NCBI RefSeq assembly: GCF_003171675.1 | Contig: NZ_QFZQ01000006.1 | Span: 310,001 to 374,000 of the forward strand | Direction of reading: 5' to 3' | From: Reichenbachiella versicolor | GTDB taxonomy: Bacteria; Bacteroidota; Bacteroidia; Cytophagales; Cyclobacteriaceae | Length of the DNA stretch: 64,000 bases | Shown: one piece after another, positions 9,302-18,290 of the stretch | How positions within the stretch are numbered: position 1 is the stretch's first letter | Layout of the letters: every line of letters starts with the position of its first letter | Position numbers and translations under genes: made by a program | The notes under the pieces: model-generated | Databases searched by the model: none | The model's input: the letters and a program-made list of their open reading frames with translations, nothing else | Told to the model about the DNA's origin: nothing

Positions 9302-9801
9302 TGACTTTGAAATACAGAAATGGAGAAGAATATTATAACAGAATTTATTTATTCTTCAATGCAACAGTAGCCGTAACCATTTTACCACTGGCGATACTTT
9401 TACTAAAGAAGCAATCGAACCAACTCATCCCTATTCTTCCTGAAGTATGGATGCAATGGAGTTTAGCTATAATACTTAATCTAACCATAGCCGCTACCCT
9501 ATATTGGTCGATAGGTCAATATAAAACTGGGCTATCGCAGGTAAAGAAAAAAACAACTTTGAGATCTATATTAGATACTTATTACAAAGTCTCTAGCAAG
9601 AAGTTTTTATCTCTGATGCTAGTTTGTGGTATATGTGTTGCTGGGTACTATACTACTGTCAACGGACTTTTCATAGTGGCTTATGTGATCACTATGATTT
9701 TCCTATCCCTAAAACGTCCTACTCTTAATCTCCTAATCGAAGAATTGGAGCTTTCTGAGGATCACAAGAAGATACTAGTCGACAAGCTCGAGATTGAATA
9801 G
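9301..9801 (+). CDS. Uncharacterised membrane protein, four predicted segments
   Basis: This is a 166-residue integral membrane protein that I do not recognise. Hydrophobic segments occur near residues 16-34 (FNATVAVTILPLAILLL), 50-70 (WSLAIILNLTIAATLYW), 98-118 (LSLMLVCGICVAGYYTTV) and 120-135. The C-terminus is a charged cytoplasmic-type tail (EELELSEDHKKILVDKLEIE). Its ATG shares a base with the stop of the glycerophosphodiesterase gene and its end overlaps the region just before the lytic transglycosylase start, giving a three-gene operon linked to envelope maintenance. Function is unknown. Confidence 0.8.
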   Translation: MTLKYRNGEEYYNRIYLFFNATVAVTILPLAILLLKKQSNQLIPILPEVWMQWSLAIILNLTIAATLYWSIGQYKTGLSQVKKKTTLRSILDTYYKVSSKKFLSLMLVCGICVAGYYTTVNGLFIVAYVITMIFLSLKRPTLNLLIEELELSEDHKKILVDKLEIE

Positions 9802-9808
9802 AAACATA

Positions 9809-10792
9809 ATGAATTATTTTAGAATCGTTTTATTACTGACTTTAACAATATGGAGTCAGCAAAATTGTTTTGCCCAAGTAGACCAAGAAAAGGTCGACGA
9901 GTTTACCCGTAACTATGCTTACCAAAACGAAAGGTCTTTAGCTGAAATAGAAGGGATAGTTGGCCAAGCAGAATTCCTCCCTAAAATCATTGAAAAAATG
10001 ACGCGTCCTGCTGAAAAAACGATGACATGGGAACGATATCGTGGTATCTTCATGACGGACGAACGTATAGCGGCTGGTGTAGAGTTTTGGAATGAAAATG
10101 AAACGGTCTTAAATCAAGTCAGCCAACAAACAGGCGTGTCCGTAGAGGCGATCATCGGTATCATCGGAGTAGAAACTTACTATGGACAGCGAATGGGAAC
10201 ATACCGCGTACTAGATGCCCTGTACACATTAGCATTTGGATACCCCAGACGATCTTCATTTTTCAAATCTGAACTAGGAAAGTTCCTTGAGCTATGTGAA
10301 AGCGAAGGACTAGACCCACTCAGCATCAAAGGCTCATACGCAGGTGCGATGGGATATGGTCAATTCATGCCTAGTAGTTATCTAGCGTACGCTAAAAGCT
10401 TTGACAGTGAAACCGGAGCTGATCTGATGAATGAAGTAAACGATGCTATAGCCAGTGTAGCAAACTACCTTAAGGTTCACCGATGGGTCGAAGGTGGTCA
10501 AGTAGCTATACAAGGTGTCAAAAAAGAAAATGCAGTTACTCTCTCCAAACAAAGTGTTAAACCATCAAAAACAATTTCTTACTACTCACCAAAAGGATAC
10601 GAGCCTTCAGAACCAATTGCTCCATCAGAGTATGTTTCATTGCAAGCAATGGAAATGAAAGATGGTAGCCATGAACATTGGTTCACTTTCAAGAATTTCT
10701 ATGTCATCACTCGATACAATCATAGTCCCTTGTATGCTTTAGCCGTGTTTCATGTAGGAGAAGCAGTTAAGAAGAAAAGAACTGATAACTAG
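9809..10792 (+). CDS. mltB: Lytic murein transglycosylase, MltB-type
   Basis: This is a periplasmic enzyme that cleaves peptidoglycan glycan strands, forming 1,6-anhydro-muramic ends. The ATG at 9809 starts a good signal peptide ending FAQ; a TTG 15 bp upstream, which would overlap the previous gene, is less likely. The SLT_2/MltB signature is clear: SVEAIIGIIGVETYYGQ with predicted catalytic Glu122, YRVLDALYTLAF, and GSYAGAMGYGQFMPSSY. The C-terminal part (ITRYNHSPLYALAVFHVGEA) matches the family's final motif. Length of 327 residues is usual. No lipobox is visible, unlike E. coli MltB; Cys20 is not in a lipobox context. It is the last gene of the GDPD operon. Confidence 0.92.
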   Translation: MNYFRIVLLLTLTIWSQQNCFAQVDQEKVDEFTRNYAYQNERSLAEIEGIVGQAEFLPKIIEKMTRPAEKTMTWERYRGIFMTDERIAAGVEFWNENETVLNQVSQQTGVSVEAIIGIIGVETYYGQRMGTYRVLDALYTLAFGYPRRSSFFKSELGKFLELCESEGLDPLSIKGSYAGAMGYGQFMPSSYLAYAKSFDSETGADLMNEVNDAIASVANYLKVHRWVEGGQVAIQGVKKENAVTLSKQSVKPSKTISYYSPKGYEPSEPIAPSEYVSLQAMEMKDGSHEHWFTFKNFYVITRYNHSPLYALAVFHVGEAVKKKRTDN

Positions 10793-10917
10793 CCATATCA
10801 TCACTCCATTTTGTAGATTGGTAGTTACTTCTCTAACGAACTCCTGTAATCATCGAAACGCTCAAATATGCTGTAAATCAAATCCTCCCCATCCAAGACA
10901 AAGATTGGGAGGAAATA

Positions 10918-11430
10918 GTGCCACACCTTTCTATTGTAGCATTTGAAGAAGAGGAGCTTCTGCTTTCTCCTCCGGACTCTTGCCAATTCATCGCATTCAT
11001 TTTGTCTGGGTCATTAAGATCTTATAGAAAAAATGAAGATCTAGTCGAGACCAACTTGCTTCTAAGATCTAAATATGAATTCATCACAGACTATGAGAGT
11101 TTTGTAAGTCAATCTCCTGCTTCTCTTTGGATACAATCAATGGAAAAAGGAGAAGCTATTTTCTTGAATAGAAGTGGTCTGAATGAACTCTACGAAACCT
11201 CTTTTTATTGGAACAAGTTTGGAAGAATAATGAGTGAACTCATATTCATCAATAGTAAGCAACGAGTAGAACAATTACTATTTCTAAACCCTAAAGAACG
11301 CTATCTACACTTAATAGAAAATCAGCCCGACTTCTTTCAAAAATACCCTCTCAAACATATAGCCAGCTATCTAGGTATCACTCCTCAATCTCTCAGCCGA
11401 ATCCGCAATCAAGTCTCAAACCGTAATTAA
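10918..11430 (+). CDS. Crp/Fnr-like transcriptional regulator (start uncertain)
   Basis: This is a cyclic-nucleotide-binding-fold regulator with a C-terminal helix-turn-helix. The first plausible start is GTG 10918, but the frame is open back to 10837 and encodes residues (LKYAVNQILPIQDKDWEEIV) that match the N-terminal helix of this family, where I0-like text such as L.D.EWE is usual. The true start is therefore probably upstream at a non-standard codon such as ATC near 10849, or the upstream start has been lost. The beta-roll (FILSGSLRSYRK) lacks a recognisable cAMP-binding signature. The HTH region is PLKHIASYLGITPQSLSRIRNQ in near-identical form to two downstream paralogues. It may control the following flavoprotein/DUF3995 pair. 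Confidence 0.82.
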   Translation: MPHLSIVAFEEEELLLSPPDSCQFIAFILSGSLRSYRKNEDLVETNLLLRSKYEFITDYESFVSQSPASLWIQSMEKGEAIFLNRSGLNELYETSFYWNKFGRIMSELIFINSKQRVEQLLFLNPKERYLHLIENQPDFFQKYPLKHIASYLGITPQSLSRIRNQVSNRN

Positions 11431-11487
11431 CGAAAGTTAAGTGATGACCTGACTCCTCTTCTCCATTTTTGTCCTAAACAAGTACTT

Positions 11488-12621
11488 ATGGAAATAGACA
11501 TCATAGGAGCCGGAATAGGAGGTCTGACTACAGCCATTGCCTTAGAGCAAAAAGGTATCACGACTAGAATCTTTGAACAAGCTGACGAACTGGCACCCGT
11601 CGGAGCGGGGATTATTCTTGCCAATAACGCCATGCAGATCTATGAAAAGTTAGGATTGCGAACTGCAATTGAAGAAAAAGGCAATCCTATTTCTTCTATG
11701 AACATCACGTCTATGGATCTGAAGTCTCTATCTAAAGTGGATTTATCCTACTTTGAGCAGAAGTATGGAGTAAAGAACATAGCTATTCATAGAGGGGCAT
11801 TACAAAACATCTTACTTGAAGAGCTAAACTCAACAGGTCTAAATCTGGGTCACGCTCTTGATCAAATAGTCGAACTTGATAACAAATGGGAACTTATTTT
11901 TAAGAATGGAACTCAAACTACTTCATCAGTATTGATAGGAGCTGACGGGATTCACTCAGCCGTTCGTAAATCAATATTCTCTAAGTATAAAATCAGAAAA
12001 GCCAATCAAATATGTTGGAGAGGTGTAGCTGAAATACATCTGCCTTCGAACTATCATCATGAGCTCAATGAAGCTTGGGGTAAAGGTGACCGTTTTGGTT
12101 TTGTCCAAATCGCAGACAATAAAGTCTATTGGTATGCACTAAAGTCGTTTAAGAGTCAAATGAGCGAATTTGATATCAGCGAAATCACTTCATACTTTAG
12201 TCAGTATCATCCAATGATCAAGGATATTTTGGCAGCGACGGTACCTGAAAACATTTATACTGCTGAGATAACAGATCTGAAGCCTACTAAGGGCTGGCAC
12301 AAAAACAATGTTTGCTTAATAGGAGATGCCGCTCATGCAACTACTCCCAACATGGGACAAGGCGCCTGCCAAGCCATCGAAGATGCTTTCATACTAGCAG
12401 AGTGTCTAAATAAGTATCCTCTGGACCAAGCTTTCTCAAAGTTTGAAAAGTTAAGGATAGCGAAAGCACACCAAGTAGTAAAGACAAGCTGGGCTATCGG
12501 GAAAATGGCTCATATTTCTAATCCATTCCTATCGAAACTACGCAATCAACTAATGAAGTCTATGCCTGAATCTATGAATAGAAAACAGACTGAAAAAATA
12601 TTTAAACTAGAAACGCTATGA
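11488..12621 (+). CDS. FAD-dependent monooxygenase (group A, PHBH-like)
   Basis: This is a cytoplasmic single-component flavin monooxygenase of the kind that hydroxylates or epoxidises aromatic or polyene compounds with NAD(P)H and O2. It has all three group A motifs: GxGxxG in IIGAGIGGLT (residues 5-14), the DG motif GADGIHSAVRK (about 151-161), and GDAAHATTPNMGQGACQAIED (about 273-293). At 377 residues it is the normal length for this class. The fold is shared with salicylate hydroxylase and zeaxanthin epoxidase, and the substrate is not deducible. Its last four bases overlap the start of the DUF3995 gene (ATGA), so the two form an operon. A Crp-like regulator gene lies 57 bp upstream. Confidence 0.9.
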   Translation: MEIDIIGAGIGGLTTAIALEQKGITTRIFEQADELAPVGAGIILANNAMQIYEKLGLRTAIEEKGNPISSMNITSMDLKSLSKVDLSYFEQKYGVKNIAIHRGALQNILLEELNSTGLNLGHALDQIVELDNKWELIFKNGTQTTSSVLIGADGIHSAVRKSIFSKYKIRKANQICWRGVAEIHLPSNYHHELNEAWGKGDRFGFVQIADNKVYWYALKSFKSQMSEFDISEITSYFSQYHPMIKDILAATVPENIYTAEITDLKPTKGWHKNNVCLIGDAAHATTPNMGQGACQAIEDAFILAECLNKYPLDQAFSKFEKLRIAKAHQVVKTSWAIGKMAHISNPFLSKLRNQLMKSMPESMNRKQTEKIFKLETL

Positions 12622-13055
12622 TCATCACATATCTTTCCATCCCACTTTTTATCCTTTTTGCCGCACTCGGCGGAATACATATTTATTGGCTTTTTGGTGG
12701 ACATTGGGCTTTAGATAAAGTCATTCCTACTAAAGAGAATAGAAAATTTACCAAGCCTATTGCTATCCCCAAGTTTGCGACATTGTTAGTAGCTATTGGT
12801 CTTATGCTCTGTGGAGCAGTTTACCTGAGTACATCGAAGCTTGTGACATTTCCTTTTCCTTCTTGGATCGTTGACAATGGTATTCTTTATATACCAATCG
12901 TATTTACCTTGAGGGCAATAGGAGAGTTTAAATATGTAGGCTTCTTCAAAAAGGTAAAAAACACTGAATTCGCAAAAATGGATACTACTCTATTCTCCCC
13001 TCTATGTATCGGAATAGGCATCATTGGCGGCTTAGTATTTTGGCTGAGTAGTTGA
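12618..13055 (+). CDS. DUF3995 family membrane protein
   Basis: A 145-residue integral membrane protein with four hydrophobic segments. The HIYWLFGGHWALDKVIP motif near residues 21-38 is the DUF3995 hallmark. The family has no known activity. It overlaps the flavin monooxygenase gene by four bases, which argues for shared expression and possibly a role linked to the monooxygenase product or to stress at the membrane. The ATG start is fixed by that overlap. No signal peptidase site is seen. Confidence 0.85.
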   Translation: MIITYLSIPLFILFAALGGIHIYWLFGGHWALDKVIPTKENRKFTKPIAIPKFATLLVAIGLMLCGAVYLSTSKLVTFPFPSWIVDNGILYIPIVFTLRAIGEFKYVGFFKKVKNTEFAKMDTTLFSPLCIGIGIIGGLVFWLSS

Positions 13056-13246
13056 TGTCAATTTGGCTAGAGACATGATCTATCTCTACTTAGGTAAGAA
13101 AATCAGAAAGCTGCTTTGCTTGTACCAATTAATTAGGAGCTTGAAGGCAAAACTTCAGTAAGGATCAGAGTAATTATCTTATAAACTGCATGTAAAATAC
13201 TTCCTCAAATATTCCTAGTTTAGATGCTTTATTAATCCACTACCCT

Positions 13247-13846
13247 ATGTCTACACTACAGGATTATTTTATTGGGCTCATACCAATGCCTGAAGCCAAA
13301 GCTGATCAAATCGCCACATACTTCAAGGAAGAAGAATTCACTAAGGACTCTTTAATGATCAAAGAAGGGCGTACTAGTCGGAAATCTTACTTTTTGCAAA
13401 AAGGAATCATCAGGTGCTACTTGTACAACTCTGAGGGTGAAGAGATCACCACCCGGTTCTACTCTGCACCCGATTTTCTCAATGACTACTATTCTTTCTT
13501 CAAACAAAGACCTAGCATCGAAAACTATCAGGCGCTGACTGATTGCCAAGTTTGGAGCATCGATTTGGACAGTGTGCAGTATTGTTTTCACAATATCCCC
13601 GAATTCAGAGAATGGGGTCGCATGCTTCTGACGATGAACTATGTCACTATTCACGAAAGTATGATCGACTTGAGAAAACTCAGTGCTATGGATCGATACT
13701 TGAAATTTCTAAAAGAGAAGCCTGAAATTGTCAAAGAAATCCCTCTGAAGTTCATTGCCAGTTATCTAGGGATCACCAAGCATTCATTGAGTAGAATACG
13801 AAAAGAATTGGCAGAAAAAGAAATGTCTGGAGAGAAGTTGTCATAG
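13247..13846 (+). CDS. Crp/Fnr family transcriptional regulator
   Basis: This 199-residue regulator has an N-terminal cyclic-nucleotide-binding-like beta-roll (KEGRTSRKSYFLQKGIIRCYLYNSEGEEITTRFY) and a C-terminal winged helix with PLKFIASYLGITKHSLSRIRKEL. It has neither the Fnr cysteine cluster nor the cAMP-contact Arg/Glu pattern of Crp, so its effector is unknown; relatives in Bacteroidota respond to redox or small-molecule signals. The recognition helix closely resembles those of the genes at 10918 and 14639. The gene is followed by a membrane protein gene 52 bp downstream and probably by the next Crp-like gene, forming a regulator-target-regulator unit. The ATG start is unambiguous. Confidence 0.92.
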   Translation: MSTLQDYFIGLIPMPEAKADQIATYFKEEEFTKDSLMIKEGRTSRKSYFLQKGIIRCYLYNSEGEEITTRFYSAPDFLNDYYSFFKQRPSIENYQALTDCQVWSIDLDSVQYCFHNIPEFREWGRMLLTMNYVTIHESMIDLRKLSAMDRYLKFLKEKPEIVKEIPLKFIASYLGITKHSLSRIRKELAEKEMSGEKLS

Positions 13847-13898
13847 GGTAACTCCACAAGTCGAATAGTTGTGTTGCTTTGTCAAAAACCAAGAAACT

Positions 13899-14618
13899 AT
13901 GCAACTACATATCACAGAAGTCCCAGCGTGGGTTTCCATTTCTTTCGTTCTCTTCTTTGCTTTCATCCCTACTGGCCTCATATCACGAGCTGTAAAACGA
14001 TCTCTAGAGGGCAACAATCAATTTGACGGACAAAAAATCTCTTTCAACATCAAGATCTTTTATACGGTATACTTAGTCATCGTAGGAATAGCTTCTATTT
14101 TCGGACTGTTCAGCGTGAACACACTGCCACCGAGGATCATTATATTTTCGGCTATTCCGTTGATGATTTTCTACCTTCTATACATCCGAAAGAGAGACTG
14201 GTTCAAGGCCGTATATGAAAACATCACGTTGGATCAACTGATCTTCATTCAAGTATTTCGGTTTGTAGGTGTGTACTTTTTTCTTGTCAATCAACATGGA
14301 GCCATTCCTGATCTATTTGCACAGTTAGGAGGATATGGAGACATCCTGACTGCTGCCTTAGTCTTTCCTACTGTATACCTCCTCAAAAAGAACTCCTCGA
14401 TGGCGAAGTCAATGGCTTGGATATGGAATATCATCGGACTAGTAGATATACTCTTAGTCATGGGATCTGCCAATCTAATCACTGCTCAGGCGATACAAAG
14501 TGGTGAAGAAGGTGTAGCACAATTCGGAACATTTCCTTTCAGTTGGATACCGGCATTTGCCCCGATGACTATCATATTCCTCCATATCCTGACTTTCAAA
14601 AAACTGATAAAGGGATAG
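13899..14618 (+). CDS. Multi-spanning membrane protein of unknown function
   Basis: This is a 239-residue membrane protein with about seven hydrophobic segments, for example WVSISFVLFFAFIPTGLI, IFYTVYLVIVGIASIFGLF, IIIFSAIPLMIFYLL and WIWNIIGLVDILLVM. I do not recognise a named family. The ATG at 13899 is preferred over a TTG 30 bp upstream because the latter adds polar residues. It is sandwiched between two Crp/Fnr-like regulators (52 bp after one and 20 bp before the other), so it is very likely in their operon and a candidate target of at least one of them. Confidence 0.8.
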   Translation: MQLHITEVPAWVSISFVLFFAFIPTGLISRAVKRSLEGNNQFDGQKISFNIKIFYTVYLVIVGIASIFGLFSVNTLPPRIIIFSAIPLMIFYLLYIRKRDWFKAVYENITLDQLIFIQVFRFVGVYFFLVNQHGAIPDLFAQLGGYGDILTAALVFPTVYLLKKNSSMAKSMAWIWNIIGLVDILLVMGSANLITAQAIQSGEEGVAQFGTFPFSWIPAFAPMTIIFLHILTFKKLIKG

Positions 14619-14638
14619 AGTCAAAAGCATTTCGAATT

Positions 14639-15223
14639 ATGAACAAAAAAGAATTCCTCAGCACAATATTCAAACCTGACAATTTTTCAAACGATGATTT
14701 AGAAACGATATTGGATCAATTCCAAGAGCATCATTTCAAGAAAAATGAAAACCTGTTTAGACTCGGATACACGGCTAGCCATTATTATTTCATGGAATCG
14801 GGATTTGCTAGATCATATGTAGTGGACCTTGACGGGAACAACGTGACTTCTAAGTTTTTCACCGCTGGTGATATCGTGATAGACTGGCATTCTTTCTTTT
14901 TGAAAAAACCTACAAAAGAAACTACACAAGCACTCTCTGATATTAAATGCTGGAAAATCAAATTCGAGGACTTCATGAAACTATTCCATATCGAGGCATT
15001 TCGTGAAGTCGGTCGAACCAGATTAGTACAAAACTACTTCGAGCTAAAGCATCACTCGGTCTCTATGGTGACCGACGAAGCTAAGGATAGATATCTGGAG
15101 CTGATGAAAGACAAACCGGAACTGATCCATAATGTCCCATTGAAACATATCGCGACCTATCTGGGTATTACAGACACTTCACTGAGTAGAATCAGAAAAG
15201 AACTGGCTAATTCGGGGCTATAA
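14639..15223 (+). CDS. Crp/Fnr family transcriptional regulator
   Basis: A 194-residue regulator starting at ATG 14639 (MNKKEFLSTIF); a longer frame upstream overlaps the preceding membrane gene and is not a convincing start. The beta-roll (ENLFRLGYTASHYYFMESGFARSYVVD) is followed by a long helix and a winged helix with PLKHIATYLGITDTSLSRIRKEL. It lacks Fnr-type cysteines for an iron-sulfur cluster. It begins 20 bp after the membrane protein gene and is probably co-transcribed with it. The following YCII and SRPBCC genes are about 160 bp and 590 bp away and could be its targets, but no operator could be identified. Confidence 0.92.
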   Translation: MNKKEFLSTIFKPDNFSNDDLETILDQFQEHHFKKNENLFRLGYTASHYYFMESGFARSYVVDLDGNNVTSKFFTAGDIVIDWHSFFLKKPTKETTQALSDIKCWKIKFEDFMKLFHIEAFREVGRTRLVQNYFELKHHSVSMVTDEAKDRYLELMKDKPELIHNVPLKHIATYLGITDTSLSRIRKELANSGL

Positions 15224-15382
15224 TGGTTTCTTGTCATATGGCAAGACTTTCGATTTCGCCCACCTCTAGTTTTGAATCATTGTTATACGTAGCTGAGACA
15301 GTCAAATAGGACTCCGGAAAAACTAACTGTAGTTTTTGTCTTCGCTCCTGATTAGTCTTTTATAAACCAAAAACACAAAGCA

Positions 15383-15736
15383 ATGAGACAAGAACAAAAT
15401 TTCATGATGCTATTCAGGTTCACTCCTGAACTTGACAAGCAGCCTACTGAGGATGAAAAAAACCAAATGAAAGAGGCCTGGGGTGGATTCATTGGGCAGA
15501 TGGCAATCTCTGAAAAACTGGTTAGTACTTATCAATTAGGGTTTGAAGGAAATCAGATCCAATCAGATAAGCAGATCACCGATGGTATTCTGATGATAGA
15601 AGGACAAACTCTTGGTGGCAATATGATCGTGAGAGCTCACTCTCTAGAAGAAGCCACTGAACTGGCCAAAGGAAGTCCTATTCTGGCTATGGGTGGTACT
15701 GTAGAAGTCCGCTCTATCATCCCAATGGAAAACTAA
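15383..15736 (+). CDS. YCII-related (DGPF-type) domain protein
   Basis: A 117-residue cytoplasmic protein with the YCII/DGPF ferredoxin-like fold: MMLFRFTPE at the N-terminus, a helical KNQMKEAWGGFIGQM section, DGILMIEGQTLGG and the C-terminal VRAHSLEEATELAKGSPIL followed by VEVRSI. Many family members are small hydrolase or isomerase-like proteins or accompany sigma factors; no reaction can be assigned. The histidine seen in the putative active site of some relatives is not evident here. It lies between a Crp-like regulator and an SRPBCC gene and may share their transcript. Confidence 0.88.
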   Translation: MRQEQNFMMLFRFTPELDKQPTEDEKNQMKEAWGGFIGQMAISEKLVSTYQLGFEGNQIQSDKQITDGILMIEGQTLGGNMIVRAHSLEEATELAKGSPILAMGGTVEVRSIIPMEN

Positions 15737-15808
15737 CAACTCAAAGGGTACGGGAGAAGGTATTTACGCTGTCCTGTTGCCTCAATATCAAACTTTACTT
15801 TATATAAA

Positions 15809-16354
15809 ATGAAAAGAACCATGACACTATCGATAGTAGGTATTTTGCTAATCAGCGTATTTGCGGTAAGCTATACCAATGCCAAAAAGCTAAAAGAAAT
15901 AAACATCCGTAAGGAAGTTTTGATTGACGGAAGTCTTGACAAAGTATATAATCAAGTAGTATACCTCAAAAACTTTCCCAACTGGTCTCCTTTTTTAGAA
16001 GCAGACCCTTCTCAAAAATATGAGGTGAAAGGTACGGATGGACAAGCAGGTGCTCAATATCACTGGGAGGGCAACAAGGGTAAGGATCTTGGTTACCAAG
16101 AAATCAAGGAGATCAGACCAAAGGAGTACATTCGAATGGAGTGCGATATTCAAAAGCCATACGAGGTGAACCCTGTGTTTGAATACTCTTTCAAAGAAGT
16201 AGGTGGTCAAACGAAAGTAGTACAAGAGTTCAACATGAAGTCTAGCAAAACGGATGCCTTCTTCATGTGGGTATTTGGAGCTAAAAAGGACATCAGCCGA
16301 ATGAACGAAAGGGGCTTGGAATTGCTCAAAGAGTACGTGGAGAAAGAGAATTGA
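15809..16354 (+). CDS. SRPBCC (START-like) domain protein with N-terminal anchor
   Basis: A 181-residue protein with an N-terminal hydrophobic segment (residues 5-22) and then a START/polyketide-cyclase-like fold, seen from LIDGSLDKVYNQVVYLKNFPNWSPF through AGAQYHWEGNKG and FEYSFKEVGGQTKVVQEF to a long C-terminal helix ISRMNERGLELLKEYVEKE. Such folds bind hydrophobic ligands; nothing more specific can be said. The anchor suggests it works at or outside the inner membrane. It is 72 bp downstream of the YCII gene and could belong to the same Crp-controlled group. Confidence 0.85.
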   Translation: MKRTMTLSIVGILLISVFAVSYTNAKKLKEINIRKEVLIDGSLDKVYNQVVYLKNFPNWSPFLEADPSQKYEVKGTDGQAGAQYHWEGNKGKDLGYQEIKEIRPKEYIRMECDIQKPYEVNPVFEYSFKEVGGQTKVVQEFNMKSSKTDAFFMWVFGAKKDISRMNERGLELLKEYVEKEN

Positions 16355-16441
16355 TTTAACTGAAATTGAATAATTATACTTTGTTGGGTCATATCAATCC
16401 CCCTGCCCCGTTCAAAAAGCAGCATGGCACAATAAAATAAC

Positions 16442-16572
16442 CGTCATCCTGGAAGTTTTTCTCACGATCGTAGAGAAAAGCTATCCGGGATCTGATCGAT
16501 TCTGCTTGTAGCTACTTTGAGATCCTGAACAACTAATTCTTACTATCGTAAAAATTGATTTTAAGGATGACG
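16442..16572. repeat. Dispersed element family 1, full-length copy
   Basis: The element begins CGTCATCCTGGAAG and ends AAGGATGACG, so the outer 8-9 bases are inverted copies. Internal landmarks are GAAGTTTTTC, GAGAAAAGCTATC and CAACTAATTCTTACTATCG. The same landmarks recur at 20132, 20341 and 22044. No open frame is present; it is non-coding. Confidence 0.75.
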
Positions 16573-16669
16573 CCTGCTGAAGTGCAAAGACTATACTTCC
16601 AAAGGGGGCTAGGGGGATTTGGGAAGGACCACAAGTCAAACATCTTAGATGACAAAATAGAAATAAAAT

Positions 16670-16710
16670 GCTTCAAGCAGCCCTAAGAAAGAATCTAGGG
16701 CTGCTTGAGC
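16670..16710 (-). terminator. Strong hairpin terminator of lipoprotein gene
   Basis: GCTTCAAGCAGCCCTA pairs with TAGGGCTGCTTGAGC around an AGAAAGAATC loop, leaving a U-rich tail (ATTTTATTTC) on the minus strand. It ends the transcript of the gene at 16729-17997. Confidence 0.85.
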
Positions 16711-16728
16711 ATCAATTATTACATAACA

Positions 16729-17997
16729 TTATTCAATCGCATACTTAGGAACATACGTCAATCCATAGAGTCTTGTCAGACTTCTAGAATACTCCGATAG
16801 CACACCTATATCACTTACCTTACCATTGGACGGATCGATTGTGACCAAATACTGAACTGGCCCACTAGTTGGATTTGAAGTAGACTCTATGATAGCATAT
16901 AGCGTCCCAGAAGGAGTCATCGTCATATCCGTGATGTAGTCAAAACTCTCAGGTATAGAAGAGGTTTCTGAAAAGTCCAACGCTGTAAAACCTACATATT
17001 CTCCAGATATCTTATTGGTGATAAACCCATAGGTATAAATCGGGTTTTGTCCATCACGGAAATCACTCTGCTGCACACCCAATAGCAGATCAGTTTTGGA
17101 AGAATTGATACACATCCCTCCTCTCAAGTCTACGGAAACATTTGCAACACCTGTATTTCTGCTCAGCTCTGGAGTGCTCGTAGATTCACCACTAGACTGA
17201 CTAAAATAGAAGATATCATCACCCTCACAGCTACCTACTGCTAAGACTTCCTCGCCCAGTACTTCTACACCTCTGGCATCGTTCCATCCATTGCAGGAAG
17301 TACCTCCTGCGATGTCTTCGCCACTGTAAAACAAAGAAGACTTTTTAGTAACCAGATCAAACTGACCGATCAGGTCTCTGAAGGCCATTTGCCCACCATC
17401 TCTTACGAAATACAATACATTATCTTCCGAATCATATCCCATGGACTCGGCAGTATAGTCTATGGAATCAGAAAGCAAAGTCTTAGAGGCATCCGCCAAA
17501 TTCAATTCATACAGTCCTCCTTCAAACCCTTCATCATCTAGTCCCGAGACGATAAGTCTAAAAAGTACTTCTATTTCTAAATCAATGAGGATATCATCTT
17601 CATCCAACACGAACTTGGCTATGTTGTCCACGACTTCGATCGGTTCTACACTCGACCCCGACCAGTCGATATTGAAATTATCTTCAGTGATACCCAATTC
17701 CGAATTGATCACTCTAGCCCAAATAGACGATCCCGACTCCAAAGCCGTATCAAATGGAGGTTTCCAGCTCGTACCTTGATCAAAAGACAACTCAATAGTA
17801 GTCTCTCCTGTGACTTGATAGGAATCTTTGACTGCAAAATCAAACGCTAATATATCAAAGGTTGGTGTCTGTACCTCAGGATCGGTTTCCTCCTCATCTG
17901 TAGGGTCTTCGTCAATAATTTCTTCTTCTGCGCCGCTGCATGCAGCCATCATTAGGATCAACAACCCCATTAGGGCTGATAAATACGGGTTTTTCAT
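16729..17997 (-). CDS. Putative lipoprotein with propeller-like repeats
   Basis: A 422-residue secreted lipoprotein: signal peptide MKNPYLSALMGLLILMMAAC with a lipobox MAAC and then an acidic spacer (EEEIIDEDPTDEEETDPE), common on Bacteroidota surface lipoproteins. The rest has no motif I can name, but the pattern of short beta-strands with recurring motifs (ESMGYDSEDNVLYFV, YITDMTMTPSGTLYAII, LVTIDPSNGKVSDIGVL) suggests a beta-propeller of the kind seen in quinoprotein-like or NHL-like proteins. No catalytic residues were identified. It is monocistronic with its own terminator. Confidence 0.8.
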   Translation of the reverse strand: MKNPYLSALMGLLILMMAACSGAEEEIIDEDPTDEEETDPEVQTPTFDILAFDFAVKDSYQVTGETTIELSFDQGTSWKPPFDTALESGSSIWARVINSELGITEDNFNIDWSGSSVEPIEVVDNIAKFVLDEDDILIDLEIEVLFRLIVSGLDDEGFEGGLYELNLADASKTLLSDSIDYTAESMGYDSEDNVLYFVRDGGQMAFRDLIGQFDLVTKKSSLFYSGEDIAGGTSCNGWNDARGVEVLGEEVLAVGSCEGDDIFYFSQSSGESTSTPELSRNTGVANVSVDLRGGMCINSSKTDLLLGVQQSDFRDGQNPIYTYGFITNKISGEYVGFTALDFSETSSIPESFDYITDMTMTPSGTLYAIIESTSNPTSGPVQYLVTIDPSNGKVSDIGVLSEYSRSLTRLYGLTYVPKYAIE

Positions 17998-18290
17998 TAT
18001 GGTGGGATTTAAGTTATAAGAAAGATTTAAAAGATTATGTAAAGATAAAATTGTCTTTTACTAAGCTCACATCTAATCGACGAAGCCTCACCACCTTTCG
18101 ACCAAAACAAAATACCTCCTACAAAACACTACTGTCCAACACTTTACAACCCAGCAAGAGGAATACTACACAGTTGCCCTACACTTACTGACAGCGAAGA
18201 ATTGTTTCTCACTCAACCTTATGAAAACCCGAAAGAGACTTTTTAAAAAGAGAGTAAATTATCACAAGAAAAGAGTTATCACTATTCTGC
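17998..18290. other. Upstream region of lipoprotein gene
   Basis: AT-rich non-coding DNA. It holds the leader of the minus-strand lipoprotein gene at its left end and degenerate forms of the 21-bp unit (near 18249-18290) at its right end. No gene is supported here. Confidence 0.4.
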
